Shown one piece after another: positions 1-11,135 of a stretch of 64,000 bases of DNA. Location: the NCBI GenBank assembly GCA_029844215.1, contig CM056730.1:53642924-53706923 (forward strand). Direction: 5' to 3'. The DNA comes from Przewalskia tangutica. Lineage: Eukaryota > Streptophyta > Magnoliopsida > Solanales > Solanaceae. The notes below the pieces were generated by a model. That model worked only from the letters and a program-made list of their open reading frames with translations, did not search any database and was not told where the DNA came from. Position 1 is the stretch's first letter. Each line of letters starts with the position of its first letter. The position numbers were made by a program, and so were the translations under genes.

Positions 1-1309
1 TGGAGCTTGACATTCTTGACTAAATCCTAGCCCTTTAAGTGTTTTAATCCTAGCCTTTGATTCTCTTATTTATCCATTACTAGTGCAAGACTAGTGAACA
101 CTTAGAAAATATTTCAAGAACTTGTTGTTCTTAGTGTGCTCTCGGCCAAGAGGGGTTTTTGAGAGAAATTTTTTGCAATCTTGTTCCATAATCCACAATA
201 CTTTAACCCAAGGTTCCTAAGGGTATTGTAAGGATATCTCACCAAAAAGATCTCGGAAAAACGACGTTTTTACATTAGTCGCAAGGCGAAACCCTAAGGT
301 GTTCTTCAACTTTGAAGATGGAAGTTGAAGAGGAGTTCTTCATGAGCTTCTAAGGAGTGCTTGGAGAGGATTGGAACATAAGAAGAGGAGCTAAAAGTTT
401 CTAAGGATCGACTTTTACGCTTGGACTTTATTAGGGCTTATTGAGGTAAAATCTTCATCTTATTAATGTAATTGAAGATTACATGTTATAGTAGTTAAGA
501 AATGAGCATATGGTATATATATTGAAGTTTAAAAATATTCGGATCATGTCGACGTGTTAAAACAGAAAATGGACAAGTTAGTCATTTATGTTGAAATCAA
601 TTTAATTGTTAGTTACAATCGTCGCATGTTAAGGAAGAAAGGATTTATGGTTGTTGTAATTGTTATTATGTATATAACATGTTGGAATAACAACTTGGAT
701 TAAAAAGGAATTGAACATAAAATTGACATTGTTGTTGATATGGATGGAAGCCGAGAATGGCTTAACTTGTTGGACAGTTTTATATTAATTGTGGGGCAGA
801 ATTTTACACGTCCTATTAAGGCGTGTAATCCCCTTTGGTTAGCTGAATTGATTGAGCCTTAAATGTGGCGTTTGGTTATTGATTTTCGGGCCTTGAAAAA
901 GGTGGAAAAGTACGTAGAAACAAAGGAAGTGTTGTCCGATTTTCCGTAGAAGTTGGTGACTTTACACTTAGAATATTCTACGTTTGAAGCTAGAGGTTAA
1001 TGGACGTATTTTGGCCATTATAGGTTGAAGTACTACGTATAGCGTATTCTACTTAAAGGATGTAATAGCTATCTAATTTAAGGTACTTTGGAGCATTTTG
1101 CTACTTGTCGATAATCGTCGCGAGGTATGTGAACCTCTTCATTCTTTTGACATGATTCTATGTATGGAATATACCTGTGGTGCTATTTCATGATTCTTTC
1201 TACTCTTAGAAGTTAAGAGGTATGTATGTTGATTTACTTTATGTAAAAGTTACGTCTAAGTTATCCTAAGTTCTTACCAAGTCTTATGGGGGATGTTGGT
1301 AAGAGTCGT
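1..1309 (+). repeat. B LTR1, first segment (5' end lies outside the window)
   Basis: Nearly identical to the sequence from about 24307 in B LTR2, so roughly 290 bp of this LTR lie upstream of base 1. It contains the conserved leader motif GAGGTATGTGA at about 1122-1132. It is interrupted after GTCGT (1305-1309) by element E and resumes at 20086. No gene is present; the small ORFs here do not recur as open frames. Confidence 0.9.
1305..1309. other. Target-site duplication of element E (GTCGT), left copy
   Basis: GTCGT at 1305-1309 is repeated at 20086-20090, directly outside the TG and CA ends of E. The intact site is visible in B LTR2 near 25614-25620, where the same sequence runs through uninterrupted. 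Confidence 0.93.
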
Positions 1310-2213
1310 TGTAACGACCCGAACCCGGGCCCGTGACTGGTGCCTTACCCCGGGCACCCTAGTGATACAACATCAGAGAAAAACCAGCGGAAATAAAAAC
1401 TTAAACATACAAATAGATATGGATCAAGATAAAAGAAAATAGGTCAACCAAAACGGTTACCTCTCAGCATATATATATATATATCGACATTTGAACAGTT
1501 ACAATCCTTACAACCATGCCCACAACAGTGCTACAGACCTCTAAGATTTTTACAACAACTATGACGGGACAGGGCCCCGCCATACCCCTGAATGTACAAG
1601 AACCTACAGACTCAGGGTAACATACTAAAGATAAGCCTCCGAAGGAACGGAGCTTCCAATCTGTTGAAAGGTGATCCTAAAAGCGGGGATCGACGGCCGA
1701 TGTACCTCTACTGCGGCATGAACGCGGCCCGAAGGAGGTCGATAACAGTACCAAGTATGTGGCGAAAATCGTAAATGAAATCATAATAGTCTATAAAAAG
1801 CAGGAGACATGTATGATAACCAAGCTACAGTACACAACATATAACAGTTATATCAAGTCAGGGACTCACGCCCTCCAAATCATCACTCGTGCCCGTGGAA
1901 TTCCTTCCTCACTGTCGGCAGTCTATGATATAACAACACCAAGGAGTATACATGAACACCAGGTCCCACCTGTGTCATAAAAACCGTACGGGGCAAGTAT
2001 AACTACGGATCCGGCCGTACCAATATCTTGTACAACCATATCATGAAGGCGACACGTGGCAAGTGCAATAGCCTCGCGGCTCCTCCTGCGCCACGTGGCG
2101 GCGGGGCAAGTGAATCGGCTACGCACCAGATCACAACCGTAAGTCACGAAGCTCCATCCAAACACTGACTCGCGAAGCTGACACGTGGCAAGTGCACTAG
2201 CCTCCACCAGCTC
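1310..2213 (-). repeat. E 3' LTR, outer segment
   Basis: Matches 16473 to about 17390 of the other E LTR in the same orientation. It is the R/U5 side of the LTR read in reverse. It breaks at AGCTC (2209-2213), where N1 is inserted, and continues from 11538. Confidence 0.92.
2209..2213. other. Target-site duplication of element N1 (AGCTC), left copy
   Basis: AGCTC precedes the TGTTATACC start of N1 and recurs at 11538-11542 directly after its GTGACA end. Confidence 0.93.
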
Positions 2214-2900
2214 TGTTATACCCCGTAGTTCCAGGGTATGTATGCAAGGACGTACGTACGAGAATACGACATTGAAATTGGAAAGGAAGAAAGAGGTGAT
2301 TTTTCCACGGAAAAGTTTCCGGTTTTTGTGAAGGAAAAGGTTCGTTAATGGGAATTGGATTCCCAGATTTGGTATTCGGACTTCTTGGAATATTTGAGAA
2401 TTATGGAATTTTATTTTCGGAAATGGTCACGTGGGGCCCACGGGAGAAATTTACGGTTTTGTGGGGCCCACTTTGTTTTCAAGATTTTGGCCATTGTGGA
2501 TATTTTTGGAAGATGAAATATTTTGGACGAGTAGGAGGGCGACACGTGTCACCCCCCCTAGGTGGCTTGGCCGAATTTCACTTTGTGCACAACACCCGAT
2601 TAGAGTCGTTTTTCGACGAAACGTTTTACTAAACTCGCGTAGGGTAAATTCGGCTATGTCATTTATTATTTTGCGGATTTTTAGAGAGGCGGAACATTTT
2701 GGACCAACGGGAGGCGACACTTGTCACCTCCAATTGATGGACTTAAGGCGTCCATTGGGGCCAATTGGATAGCCATTTTTGTCTTGGAGTTGGTAGGATA
2801 TTTTGTGTGCAAGTTGGCTAGGTACACTTGCCCAAATCTTGACCTTACACTTGCATTGCACTTGGCATAATCTTGGCCATTGGTTGGCCATCCCTTGACC

Positions 2901-2908
2901 TATAAATA
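2901..2908 (+). promoter_or_regulatory. Putative LTR TATA box, N1 5' LTR
   Basis: TATAAATA about 690 bp into the LTR, preceded by CTTGACC. The same box in the same context occurs in every full family A LTR of the window. Transcription start would be about 30 bp downstream, giving a leader of roughly 2.7 kb inside the LTR. Confidence 0.65.
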
Positions 2909-3746
2909 CCCTCTTGTGATGAAGAGTTCTTCATCCACAAATTACTTCAAGTCTTGAAAAATCCTCCTCTCCCTTTGTGAGCATTTCGTCCAACACCTCC
3001 CCTTTGAGTAAAGTTTGGCGAGGCCACTAGCCTAGCGAAACCTACCCCATTCCCTTGGTAGAAATGTTGCCTTCTATTATTGTTATAATGCCCAATTACA
3101 CCTAGCCCAAACCCTTAGTACTTAGTTGAAGTTGTGAAGAACTTCTAAGGGTTCTTGGAGCGCATTGGAGCGTCTTGAGTAGGAGCTAAACCTTGCTCGG
3201 GAGCGACTTTTATCTAGGATATTATTGGGCTTAGAGGTAAATAACCTTATCCGCCTTTTGTAATTAGGATATACATCTTGTAGAAGTATAGGAATAAGTA
3301 TAAATACTTAGAAGGATATTAAAGAATAGAATTGAGTGTTATCACGATAGAAGGGTTTAAAAGATGAATAATAGAATCAGACTTACATAGAATTTGTTTT
3401 CACTGATGAACTTGAGTAGCTCACCGAGTAGGAAGTCTTGCCTAAATGTCCATAGAATAGCGAACCTGCGCTAGAGCTTTGTACGGTCGCGATCTAGGCG
3501 TTGATAGGCGTGTTGTGATAGGGAAGTGCTGCCCAAATGTCCATAGAATAGTGAACCCTCCGCTAGAGCTTTATGCGGTCTGATCTGAGCGTCGATAGGC
3601 GTATTTGGTATTATAGGTCGATTCTGCGCGCGACATATTCAACTTGGCAGGTGGATTTCGCCGAGAAGGTATGTGATTCTTCCTATCCTCTTGAGCATGA
3701 TATTTTAAAGAATATGTATATAGTACGGTAGACGTACGTGTGTTAA

Positions 3747-3820
3747 CTGAATAATAATTACGGCAATGTCTTCGGACTTAAGCCTGAATAATAATTACGG
3801 CAATGTCTTTTGACTTAAGC
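3747..3820 (+). repeat. Two tandem 37-bp units
   Basis: Two copies of a unit beginning CTGAATAATAATTACGGC and ending CTTAAGC, differing at about two bases. The same pair is present in the N1 3' LTR near 9548-9620. A related longer duplication lies in the E LTRs. Confidence 0.85.
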
Positions 3821-5620
3821 CTGAATAAAAAGAATCTGAAGTAGTTCAAAAGAATTAAGAAACCTTTTTAAGAGTAACACTTGGTTTTAAAAGCTTAAGT
3901 GTTATACTAGCTTTATGGGAAGTTAGGTATAACGGCTTAAGAGTGATAAAAAGGAATGATTTATTGATTTAAGAACATAAGAGACTTGACTTAATTATAC
4001 TAATGTGAAAAAGTGTGAAACCTCATTCGTGAGTAATGAGTATTTTGGTTTTCAAAAGGAATGATGTTTTACTAATTCCTGAAATCAGAATGAATGTCGA
4101 ACAAACCACAGCAGCGCTAATAAAGGGAAATGCTTGACTAATAAAGTATTATTAAAACCAGTAGAAACTTCCATCTGCATAGGAGCTAAGATGAGACAAA
4201 ATGATATTACATTTCCTAGATCATGGCTGCTGTAATAAGATTGTTATGAACAATAATAACCTACTCACACATATGGTATATGTTTCTCAAATTGTTTTAA
4301 AGGATTAAAACTGTGAACTACGAAACCTTTCGAAAATGAGAAACTTGAGTAATTGAAATTAGGCAAACTTGAGCGTTGGGAAAAGAATGTTGTTACTTGA
4401 TTTTACAAAGAGAAGTGTTTTGATTCACTTCAAAAGATAATCACTCTATTTTTATACTACGGGTATTGTGTGACTTTTGTGAAAGAAACGGATCTTTTAA
4501 AGAGTAATACATGAAGTACTTTGGGGCTAAAAACCCGAACTTGTTAACATAATGTAGAAAGTACCTTGTGTGAATAACTTGATTGTATTGATTTGTGATA
4601 GTCTTGTAATACTTTCTTGTTGACTTGATAAGTAAACATGTTAGGATGCTACGTGAGTTAGTATCTTGTGATGTTTGTTTATATGTTTTTTCAATTGTTG
4701 TGCTTAGGTTGTTTAACGATAAGCTGTTATGTTAATATTATATCACTCATGATTCCGGGGGTTAAGCTGCCCTCCGATGCGGGGTAGACTCAGGCGGGTC
4801 TAGTGACCTATGATTCGAGAATACCTTATGCAGGTCTGTATGGCCTATGCGGAACTGCGGGAGTTCCGAGTTAGTATCGGCCGCTTGTGGTCATGCGGTC
4901 TTTGTGGCCACGCGGACGGCGAGTCGGGGCGGCTGTCGGGGAGTAGCTACCCTCGATGCGGGGAATACCTCATGCGGGCCATTGGGTGGCCCGTGCGAGC
5001 TACGGGAAGTTCGAGGCTAGACGCGCGCATTAGATCTGCGCGCGAGTGGCGGCTTTGATCATGTGATGATGCAGGCAGATCTCATAATCTGATTCTGACA
5101 CTTGTTTGTCTTGTGGGTTTTAGTAGTCGGCTATGCCTTCGTACTTACCGTGCGGTTTTATGATGACTTTGAGGCGTGAGTCACGACTTGACATATTTGC
5201 TTATTTATTGTGAACTGTAGTTTTGGTTATCATACATGTCTCCTGCTTTATATAGACTACTATGATTTCATTTATAGTATTTTCAGTTTCAGTTTCACAT
5301 ACTTGGAAAAGCTCCGTTTCTCCGGAGGCTTAGCATTTTGGTATGGTCCCCTGTCGTTGTAGATATTTGCATTCAGGGGTATAGCGGGGCCCTGTCCCGC
5401 CATTGTTGTTTTAAACTCTTAGAGTCTGTAGACTGTTGTAAGGTTGGGATATGCTATTCATTTTGGGGTATTTATATACATATATGCGAAAGGAAACTTT
5501 TCCCAGCGTGTCTTAATTATCTTGTTTCATATCTTGGTTGTTTTATATTCCTGATTTCTCGATGTATGACTACTTGGGTGCGGGTAAGGCACGATCCGAG
5601 CCGAGCAGTCGTGACAAAAG

Positions 5621-5632
5621 TGGTATCGAGCG
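5621..5632 (+). other. Primer-binding site, altered tRNA-iMet type
   Basis: TGGTATCGAGCG sits 4 bp after the LTR end. The canonical form seen in B and E is TGGTATCAGAGC, complementary to the 3' end of initiator-Met tRNA. The change is the CAG-to-CG type seen throughout the noisy copies and is probably not biological. Confidence 0.75.
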
Positions 5633-5816
5633 ATTAATCCTCGGAAAGTGTCTGACCGTATCTAGTAAGTCTTGATTATCGGTGTGTTGCGCACCACACC
5701 AATAATCGAGGCTATAGGATATTTAGGATTGGTTTCCATTCTTCTTCTTTGTGAGATCGTGCTTTAGAGTGTGTTATAAGTTGGAACCTCTAACGTATTC
5801 CTTTCCTTTACCGGTG

Positions 5817-6690
5817 ATGCCTCGCGCCAGCAACTCGGGCCCGAAGAAGCGAAGCGGTAGGGAGGCTGCGAGTGGAGTTGAGAGTTAGAAGGCAGGCCCA
5901 ATCATCACTGGGGTGATGCTTCGTGCGGGAGTTACGAGGCGTCGCCAAAGAAGCAGTGAGTTTTAACGTGGCGGCGATTCTCTGCGGCCATGACATCCGG
6001 ACCTTGATTCCACGTCTTGGAAGCGAAAATATGGATTGGAAGGAGACGGCCACATTACTAGCAAGGGATTTGGCAGCCAGAGAGTATTTTATGTACCGGT
6101 ATACCAAGGATATTGATGATTATCTAAAGAAGGGTTGTGAGGAAGTAGCTCTTGATCGAGAGCAGTCGGGCTTGCGTTCAGGATTATGTCTGTGGTGAGG
6201 ATGTAGAGATAAACAGATAAACCAATATCAGCAGAAGAGGGCCCGATCGGCAGGATCATTTGGTAACTCTCGGCGAACGCCTCGGCCAATTAGACATGCG
6301 CCTCCGCCAAGATGCAGTGTCCTCAGCGGGGTTGATTATTCCTCAGTGTTCACAGTATGGCAGGCGTCATCCCGGGGAATGTCGCCTTTTTATTGGTGCT
6401 TGCTTTACTTGCGGCCGTCAGGGCCAGATGGCGAGGGAATGTTCTATGAGGAAGGATGCAAGTAGGAGAACTTCGGCCTACTAGACGGTTGTGGATCGGT
6501 GGTTCGGAGGAGGGTGTTAGCTTGAGAGGCCACCCTTTCGGTGTGGCCGTTGTGGTCGATGTCATCGTGGGGAGTGTTGTGCTTCTGCGTCAGCTTGTTA
6601 TGTTTGCGGCCAGCAGGGCCATTTTGCGAGAAATTGTCCAACCAGAGTTGTCGGGGATGTAGGGACTCGACGCCGGGATCGATGGATAGT
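5817..6690 (+). pseudogene. gag: Degenerate gag of N1 with deleted core and two zinc-knuckle pairs
   Basis: Starts with ATGCCTCGC, equivalent to the MPPRK start of the E gag. Several frame changes follow. A piece resembling E residues 45-60 (LLARDLAARE) runs directly into one resembling E residues 216-235 (the MYRYTKDIDDYL stretch), so about 150 residues spanning the capsid-like gag core are missing. Downstream are two consecutive zinc-knuckle pairs: one at about 6346-6450 (CSQYGRRHPGEC, CFTCGRQGQMAREC, where the histidine is Gln) and one at about 6545-6645 (CGRCGRCHRGEC, CYVCGQQGHFARNC). A gag protein normally packages RNA into particles; this one cannot be translated whole. Confidence 0.75.
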
Positions 6691-6759
6691 TCATCACCTT
6701 CCCCAGCTATGCGCCCAGCAGGGCGGGTTTGATTAGAACGACCTAGGGGAAGTGCCGCG

Positions 6760-7340
6760 TAGATACAGGTATATCCTTAACCCTTTAGAGATTTATATGT
6801 GTAGTAAGATGCGAATATCTTAAGTATTGTTTTCGGTTAGCATGGTGTTAGTGTGATTAGAACTTTTTTTTGTTAACCGGGAAAGATTGGGGGATAGAAA
6901 AAGTGTGAGCCTTAGAATATATACGTAGGGACCATAGAGGCGAGGCCATCTTTGGTAAAAGAATTATTTCATGTTTGACCCTTATCAAAGTGCATAGTTT
7001 ACGTGAGATATTTTTGTGGGATGAATCCCTGAGTGATGTGAAATGAAAGAGGGTAGTTGAGCTTAGAAGACCGCTAGGTTTTCGTAACGTGATTGGTGAG
7101 ATTGTTCCGGATCGGGGAGCTAGTGTTTCGCGGCGTTCTTGGTCGGGTTGAGGCGTGTTGCGGGTCGACCCATACTGTTTGGTGATGGGGTCATTTTGTG
7201 GTGGTCCAGGTTTGTGTTAGGATCTCGAGGTTGTTAGGCGAGTTTAGTTAACCATTATGCGAGTTCGTGGATGTGTTCGACCGATGGTCGGGCGATGGGG
7301 TCAACAGTCTTATCTTTTAGTCAAACCGTGTACTCGGTAG
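6760..7340 (+). other. Module between gag and integrase shared by non-autonomous elements
   Basis: Homologous to minus-strand 14480-15040 (E) and 31910-32560 (C) and to 52590-53090 (D); its core is also in B (about 23180-23350). It occupies the place where protease, RT and RNase H would lie. The core from about 7080 begins with a segment reading LFRIGELV. It does not resemble gag or pol, and its origin is unknown to me. Confidence 0.6.
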
Positions 7341-7349
7341 TAAGTTGCG

Positions 7350-7760
7350 AGATGATTATTTCAAGAAGGTTGTAAGGCTGCACGGTGCCTACCTTCACCT
7401 TATGGTGACGGGGAGTCCAGTTACTACTGTTTCTTTTACGGAAGAGTTACCGAGCAAGGTTAGGAACTGGTGAATCTCGGTGTCGCATTCACCTCGGGCA
7501 AGTGGTTGGATTTGGGAGTAGGTAAGGACTCTTCGCCTCTTGTTGAGTATGTATTATATAGCTACCGTTTCAGTATTCGGGTGTCGCCGTTTGGAGCCTT
7601 TTTATAAGCGCTAGTGTAAGATTGCCGATCGATTGATTCGATGTAAGCGAGGTGCAGATAATTGGTTCATACTTGTTCAGCAGGGCATGAATAGGGTGAA
7701 GCTTATACAGAAGAGGTCATTGGCAGCTCAGAGTCAGTGGGAAGCAGTACCAGAAACATG
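7350..7760 (+). pseudogene. Integrase remnant of N1
   Basis: Broken-frame similarity to the P integrase: a segment equivalent to the second catalytic Asp region (KKVVRLHGAYLHL against KMHG.P), then a piece like LGT followed by the HP(Q)T.G motif, then the region after the catalytic Glu (MAPYEALYG in P) and the GEAQLIGPD/KLIQ..LAAQS stretch. Stops and frame changes are frequent. The zinc-binding domain and chromodomain are not recognisable. Confidence 0.7.
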
Positions 7761-7902
7761 GTAAGTTATGAGAAAGAGTTCGAGTGTACGAGAAGGGTAC
7801 GACGAGTAAGGGAAGAATCGAGCATGTATTACAGGCATAGGTGTGATCATTTCGTTTGTAAAGAGTAGGTGCGAAGGGAGTATCTTTTTAGACCTCGAGT
7901 AG

Positions 7903-7905
<3 letters not shown>

Positions 7906-7936
<31 letters not shown>
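7906..7936 (+). repeat. T31 homopolymer
   Basis: 31 consecutive T in the 3' non-coding part of N1. An A-rich run occupies the 3' end of the mid-module in C (27 T on the plus strand near 32383-32409). The length is unreliable in any read technology. Confidence 0.9.
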
Positions 7937-7937
<1 letters not shown>

Positions 7938-8071
7938 ATTGAGGTGATTCCTCGTGGACTTGGAGATAAGTATGTGCGCTTGTTGTGTTGTGGCCAGGTG
8001 TGGCATGGTTGTTTCCGTAAGTATAGCAGTGAGGACTATACTGGCGCCTGTTTGTTTTGAGACTTAGAAGG

Positions 8072-8106
8072 AACATTCGGGACGAATGTTTCTAAGGAGG
8101 GGAGAA
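8072..8106 (+). other. Pre-PPT hairpin and polypurine tract, N1
   Basis: AACATTCG (8072-8079) and CGAATGTT (8083-8090) form a perfect 8-bp stem with a 3-nt loop. Four bases later the polypurine tract AAGGAGGGGAGAA (8094-8106) abuts the 3' LTR. The tract primes plus-strand DNA synthesis; the role of the hairpin is not established here. Confidence 0.85.
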
Positions 8107-8782
8107 TGTTATACCCCGTAGTTCCAGGGTATGTATGCGAGGACGTACGTACGAGAATACGACATTGAAATTGGAAAGGAAGAAAGAGGTGATTTTTCCA
8201 CGAAAAAGTTTCCGGTTTTTGTGAAGGAAAAGGTTCGTTAATGGGAATTGGATTCCCAGATTTGGTATTCGGACTTCTTGGAATATTTGAGAATTATGGA
8301 ATTTTATTTTCGGAAATGGTCACGTGGGGCCCACGGGAGAAATTTACGGTTTTGTGGGGCCCACTTTGTTTTCGAGATTTTGGCCATTGTGGATATTTTC
8401 GGAAGATGAAATATTTTGTCCGTGTAGGAGAGCGACACGTGTCACCCCTAGGTGGCTTGGCGAATTTCACTTTGTGCACAACACCTTTAAGAGTCGTTTT
8501 CGACGAAACGTTTTACTAAACTCGCGTAGGGTAAATTCGGCTATGTCATTTATTATTTTGCGGATTTTTCGAGAGGCGAACATTTTGGACCAACGGGAGG
8601 CGACACTTGTCACCTCCAATTGATGGACTCGAGGCGTCCGTTGGGACAATTGGATAGCCATTTTGTCTTGGAGTTGGTAGGATATTTTGTGTGCAAGTTG
8701 GCTAGGTACACTTGCCCAAATCTTGACCTTACACTTGCATTGCACTTGGCATAATCTTGGCCATTGGTTGGCCATCCTGACC

Positions 8783-8790
8783 TATAAATA
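8783..8790 (+). promoter_or_regulatory. Putative LTR TATA box, N1 3' LTR
   Basis: TATAAATA in the same GACCTATAAATACC context as in the 5' LTR. Being in a 3' LTR, it could drive read-out into flanking sequence. Confidence 0.55.
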
Positions 8791-11121
8791 CCCTCTTGTG
8801 ATGAAGAGTTCTTCATCCACAAATTACTTCCAAGTCTTGAAAAATCCTCACTCTCCCTTTGTGAGCATTTAGTCCAACACCTCCCCCTTTGAGTAAAGTT
8901 TGGCCGAGGCCCCTAGCCTAGCGAAACCTACCCCCTTCCCTTGGTAGAAATGTTGCCTTCTAGTATTGTTATAATGCCCAATTACCCTAGCCCAAACCCT
9001 TAGTACTTAGTTGAAGTTGTGAAGAACTTAAGGGTTCTTGGAGCGCATTGGAGCGTGCGGAGTAGGAGCTAAACCTTGCTCAGGAGCGACTTTTATCTAG
9101 GATATTATTGGGCTTACCGAGGTAAATAACCTTATCCTCCTTTTGTAATTAGGATATACATACTGTAGAAGTATAGGAACAAGTATAAATACTTAGAAGG
9201 ATATTAAAGAATAGAATTGAACTGTTATCACAGTAGAAGGGTTTAAAAGATAAATAATAGAATCAGATTTACATAGGAATTTGTTTTCACGATGAGACTT
9301 GAGTAGCTCACCGGGTAGGGAAGTGCTGCCCAAATGTCCATAGAATAGTGAACCCTCTGCTTAGAGCTTTGTACAGTGCAGTCTAGACGTTGATAGACAT
9401 ATTTGACTGTTATAGGTCGATTCTCTGCGCGCGACATATTCAACTTGGCAGGTGGATTTCGCCGAGAAGGTATGTGATTCTTCCTATCCTCTTGAGCATG
9501 ATATTTTAAAGAATATGTATATAGTACGGTGAGCGACGTGTGTTAACTGAATAATAATTACGGCAATGTCTTCGGACTTAAGCCTGAATAATAATTACGG
9601 CAATGTCTTTTGACTTAAGCCTGAATAAAAAGAATCTGAAGTAGTTCAAAAGAATTAAGAAACCTTTTTAAGAGTAACACTTGGTTTTAAAAGCTTAAGA
9701 GTTATACTAGCTTTATGGGAAGTTAGGTATAACGACTTAAGAGTGATAAAAAGGAATGATTTATTGATTTAAGAACATAAGAGACTTGACTTAATTATAC
9801 TAATGTGAAAAAGTGTGAAACCTCATTCGTGAGTAATGAGTATTTTGGTTTTCAAAAGGAATGATGTTTTACTAATTCCTGAAATCAGAATGAATGTCGA
9901 ACAAACCACAGCAGCGCTAATAAAGGGAAATGCTTGACTAATAAAGTATTATTAAAACCAGTAGAAACTTCCATCTGCATAGGAGCTAAGATGAGACAAA
10001 ATGATATTACATTTCCTAGATCATGGCTGCTGTAATAAGATTGTTATGAACAATAATAACCTACTCACACATATGGTATATGTTTCTCAAATTGTTTTAA
10101 AGGATTAAAACTGTGAACTACGAAACCTTTCGAAAATGAGAAACTTGAGTAATTGAAATTAGGCAAACTTGAGCGTTGGGAAAAGAATGTTGTTACTTGA
10201 TTTTACAAAGAGAAGTGTTTTGATTCACTTCAAAAGATAATCACTCTATTTTTATACTACGGGTATTGTGTGACTTTTGTGAAAGAAACGGATCTTTTAA
10301 AGAGTAATACATGAAGTACTTTGGGGCTAAAGCGAACTTGTTAACATAATGTAGAAAGTACCTTGTGTGAATAACTTGATTGTATTGATTTGTGATAGTC
10401 TTGTAATACTTTCTTGTTGACTTGATAAGTAAACATGTTAGGATGCTACGTGAGTTAGTATCTTGTGATGTTTGTGTAAAGGGGTTTTCCCTTGTTGTGC
10501 TTAGGTTGTTTAACGATAAGCTGTTATGTTAATATTATATCACTCATGATTCCGGGGGTTAAGCTGCCCTCCGATGCGGGGTAGACAAAGTCGGGTCCAG
10601 TGACCTATGATTCGAGAATACCTTATGCGGGTCTGTATGGCCTATGCGGAACTGCGGGAGTTCCAGGTTAGTATGCGGCCCTTGTGGTCATGCGGTCTTT
10701 GTGGCCATGCGGACGGCGAGTCCATGACGCTGTCGGGGAGTAGCTACCCTCGATGCGGGGAATACCTCATGCGGGCCATTGGAGTGGCCCATGCGGAGCT
10801 ACGGGAAGTTCCAGGGCTAGACGCGCACATTAGATACTGCGGGCGAGTGGCCAGCTTTGATCATGTGACGGTCTAGACAGATCTCATGATACAGTTTACG
10901 ACCTTGTTTGTACTGGGGGTTTTAGTAGTCGGCTATGCCTTTGTACTTACCCCGTACGGTTTTATGATGACTTTGAGGGTGTGAGTCCCTGACTTGACAT
11001 GACTGCTTATTTATTGTGAACTGTAGTTTTGGTTATCATACATGTCTCCTGCTTTATATAGACTACTATGATTTCATTTACAGTATTTTCAGTTTCACAT
11101 ACTTGGTACCTGTTGTACTGA

Positions 11122-11135
11122 CCTCCTTCGGGGGG
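11122..11135 (+). other. cUUCGg tetraloop hairpin in LTR
   Basis: CCTCC-TTCG-GGGGG gives a 5-bp stem (one G-U pair) capped by a C(UUCG)G loop, an exceptionally stable RNA fold. Equivalent hairpins are at 21980-21993 and 37288-37301 (B LTRs) and, reversed, near 16893-16906 (E). It is deleted in the N1 5' LTR and replaced by a GCCCGGGC palindrome in C, D and F. Confidence 0.6.

Larger units (their letters stand above)
2214..5616 (+). repeat. N1 5' LTR (3403 bp)
   Basis: Starts TGTTATACCCCG and ends GTCGTGACA. Compared with the 3' LTR it lacks about 101 bp near 5306 and shows many CAG/CTG-context differences, mostly near its end (for example GGCACGATCC where the 3' LTR has GGCACCAGTC). It has a TATA box at 2901 and a splice-donor-like motif near 3668. 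No coding sequence is supported. Confidence 0.92.

Noticed and set aside
2348..2632. ORF MGIGFPDLVFG..., repeated at 8241-8519 and 48503-48612
   Set aside because: LTR U3 sequence upstream of the TATA box; frame lengths vary between copies and indels break it. The repeated appearance is due to repeated LTRs.
4741..5058. ORFs in the GCGG-rich repeats (also at 10607-10876, 28143-28355, 34402-34647, 47277-47510)
   Set aside because: Short GC-rich repeat units in LTRs keep frames open by chance; copies disagree in frame.
5621..5632. A distinct tRNA primer (non-Met) for N1, C and D
   Set aside because: The altered sites differ from the iMet site only by the CAG/CTG-to-CG change that occurs everywhere in these copies; the sister element E has the perfect iMet site.
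7869..8060. ORFs through the T31 tract (Phe- or Lys-rich peptides)
   Set aside because: Homopolymer-driven frames in the non-coding 3' part of N1.
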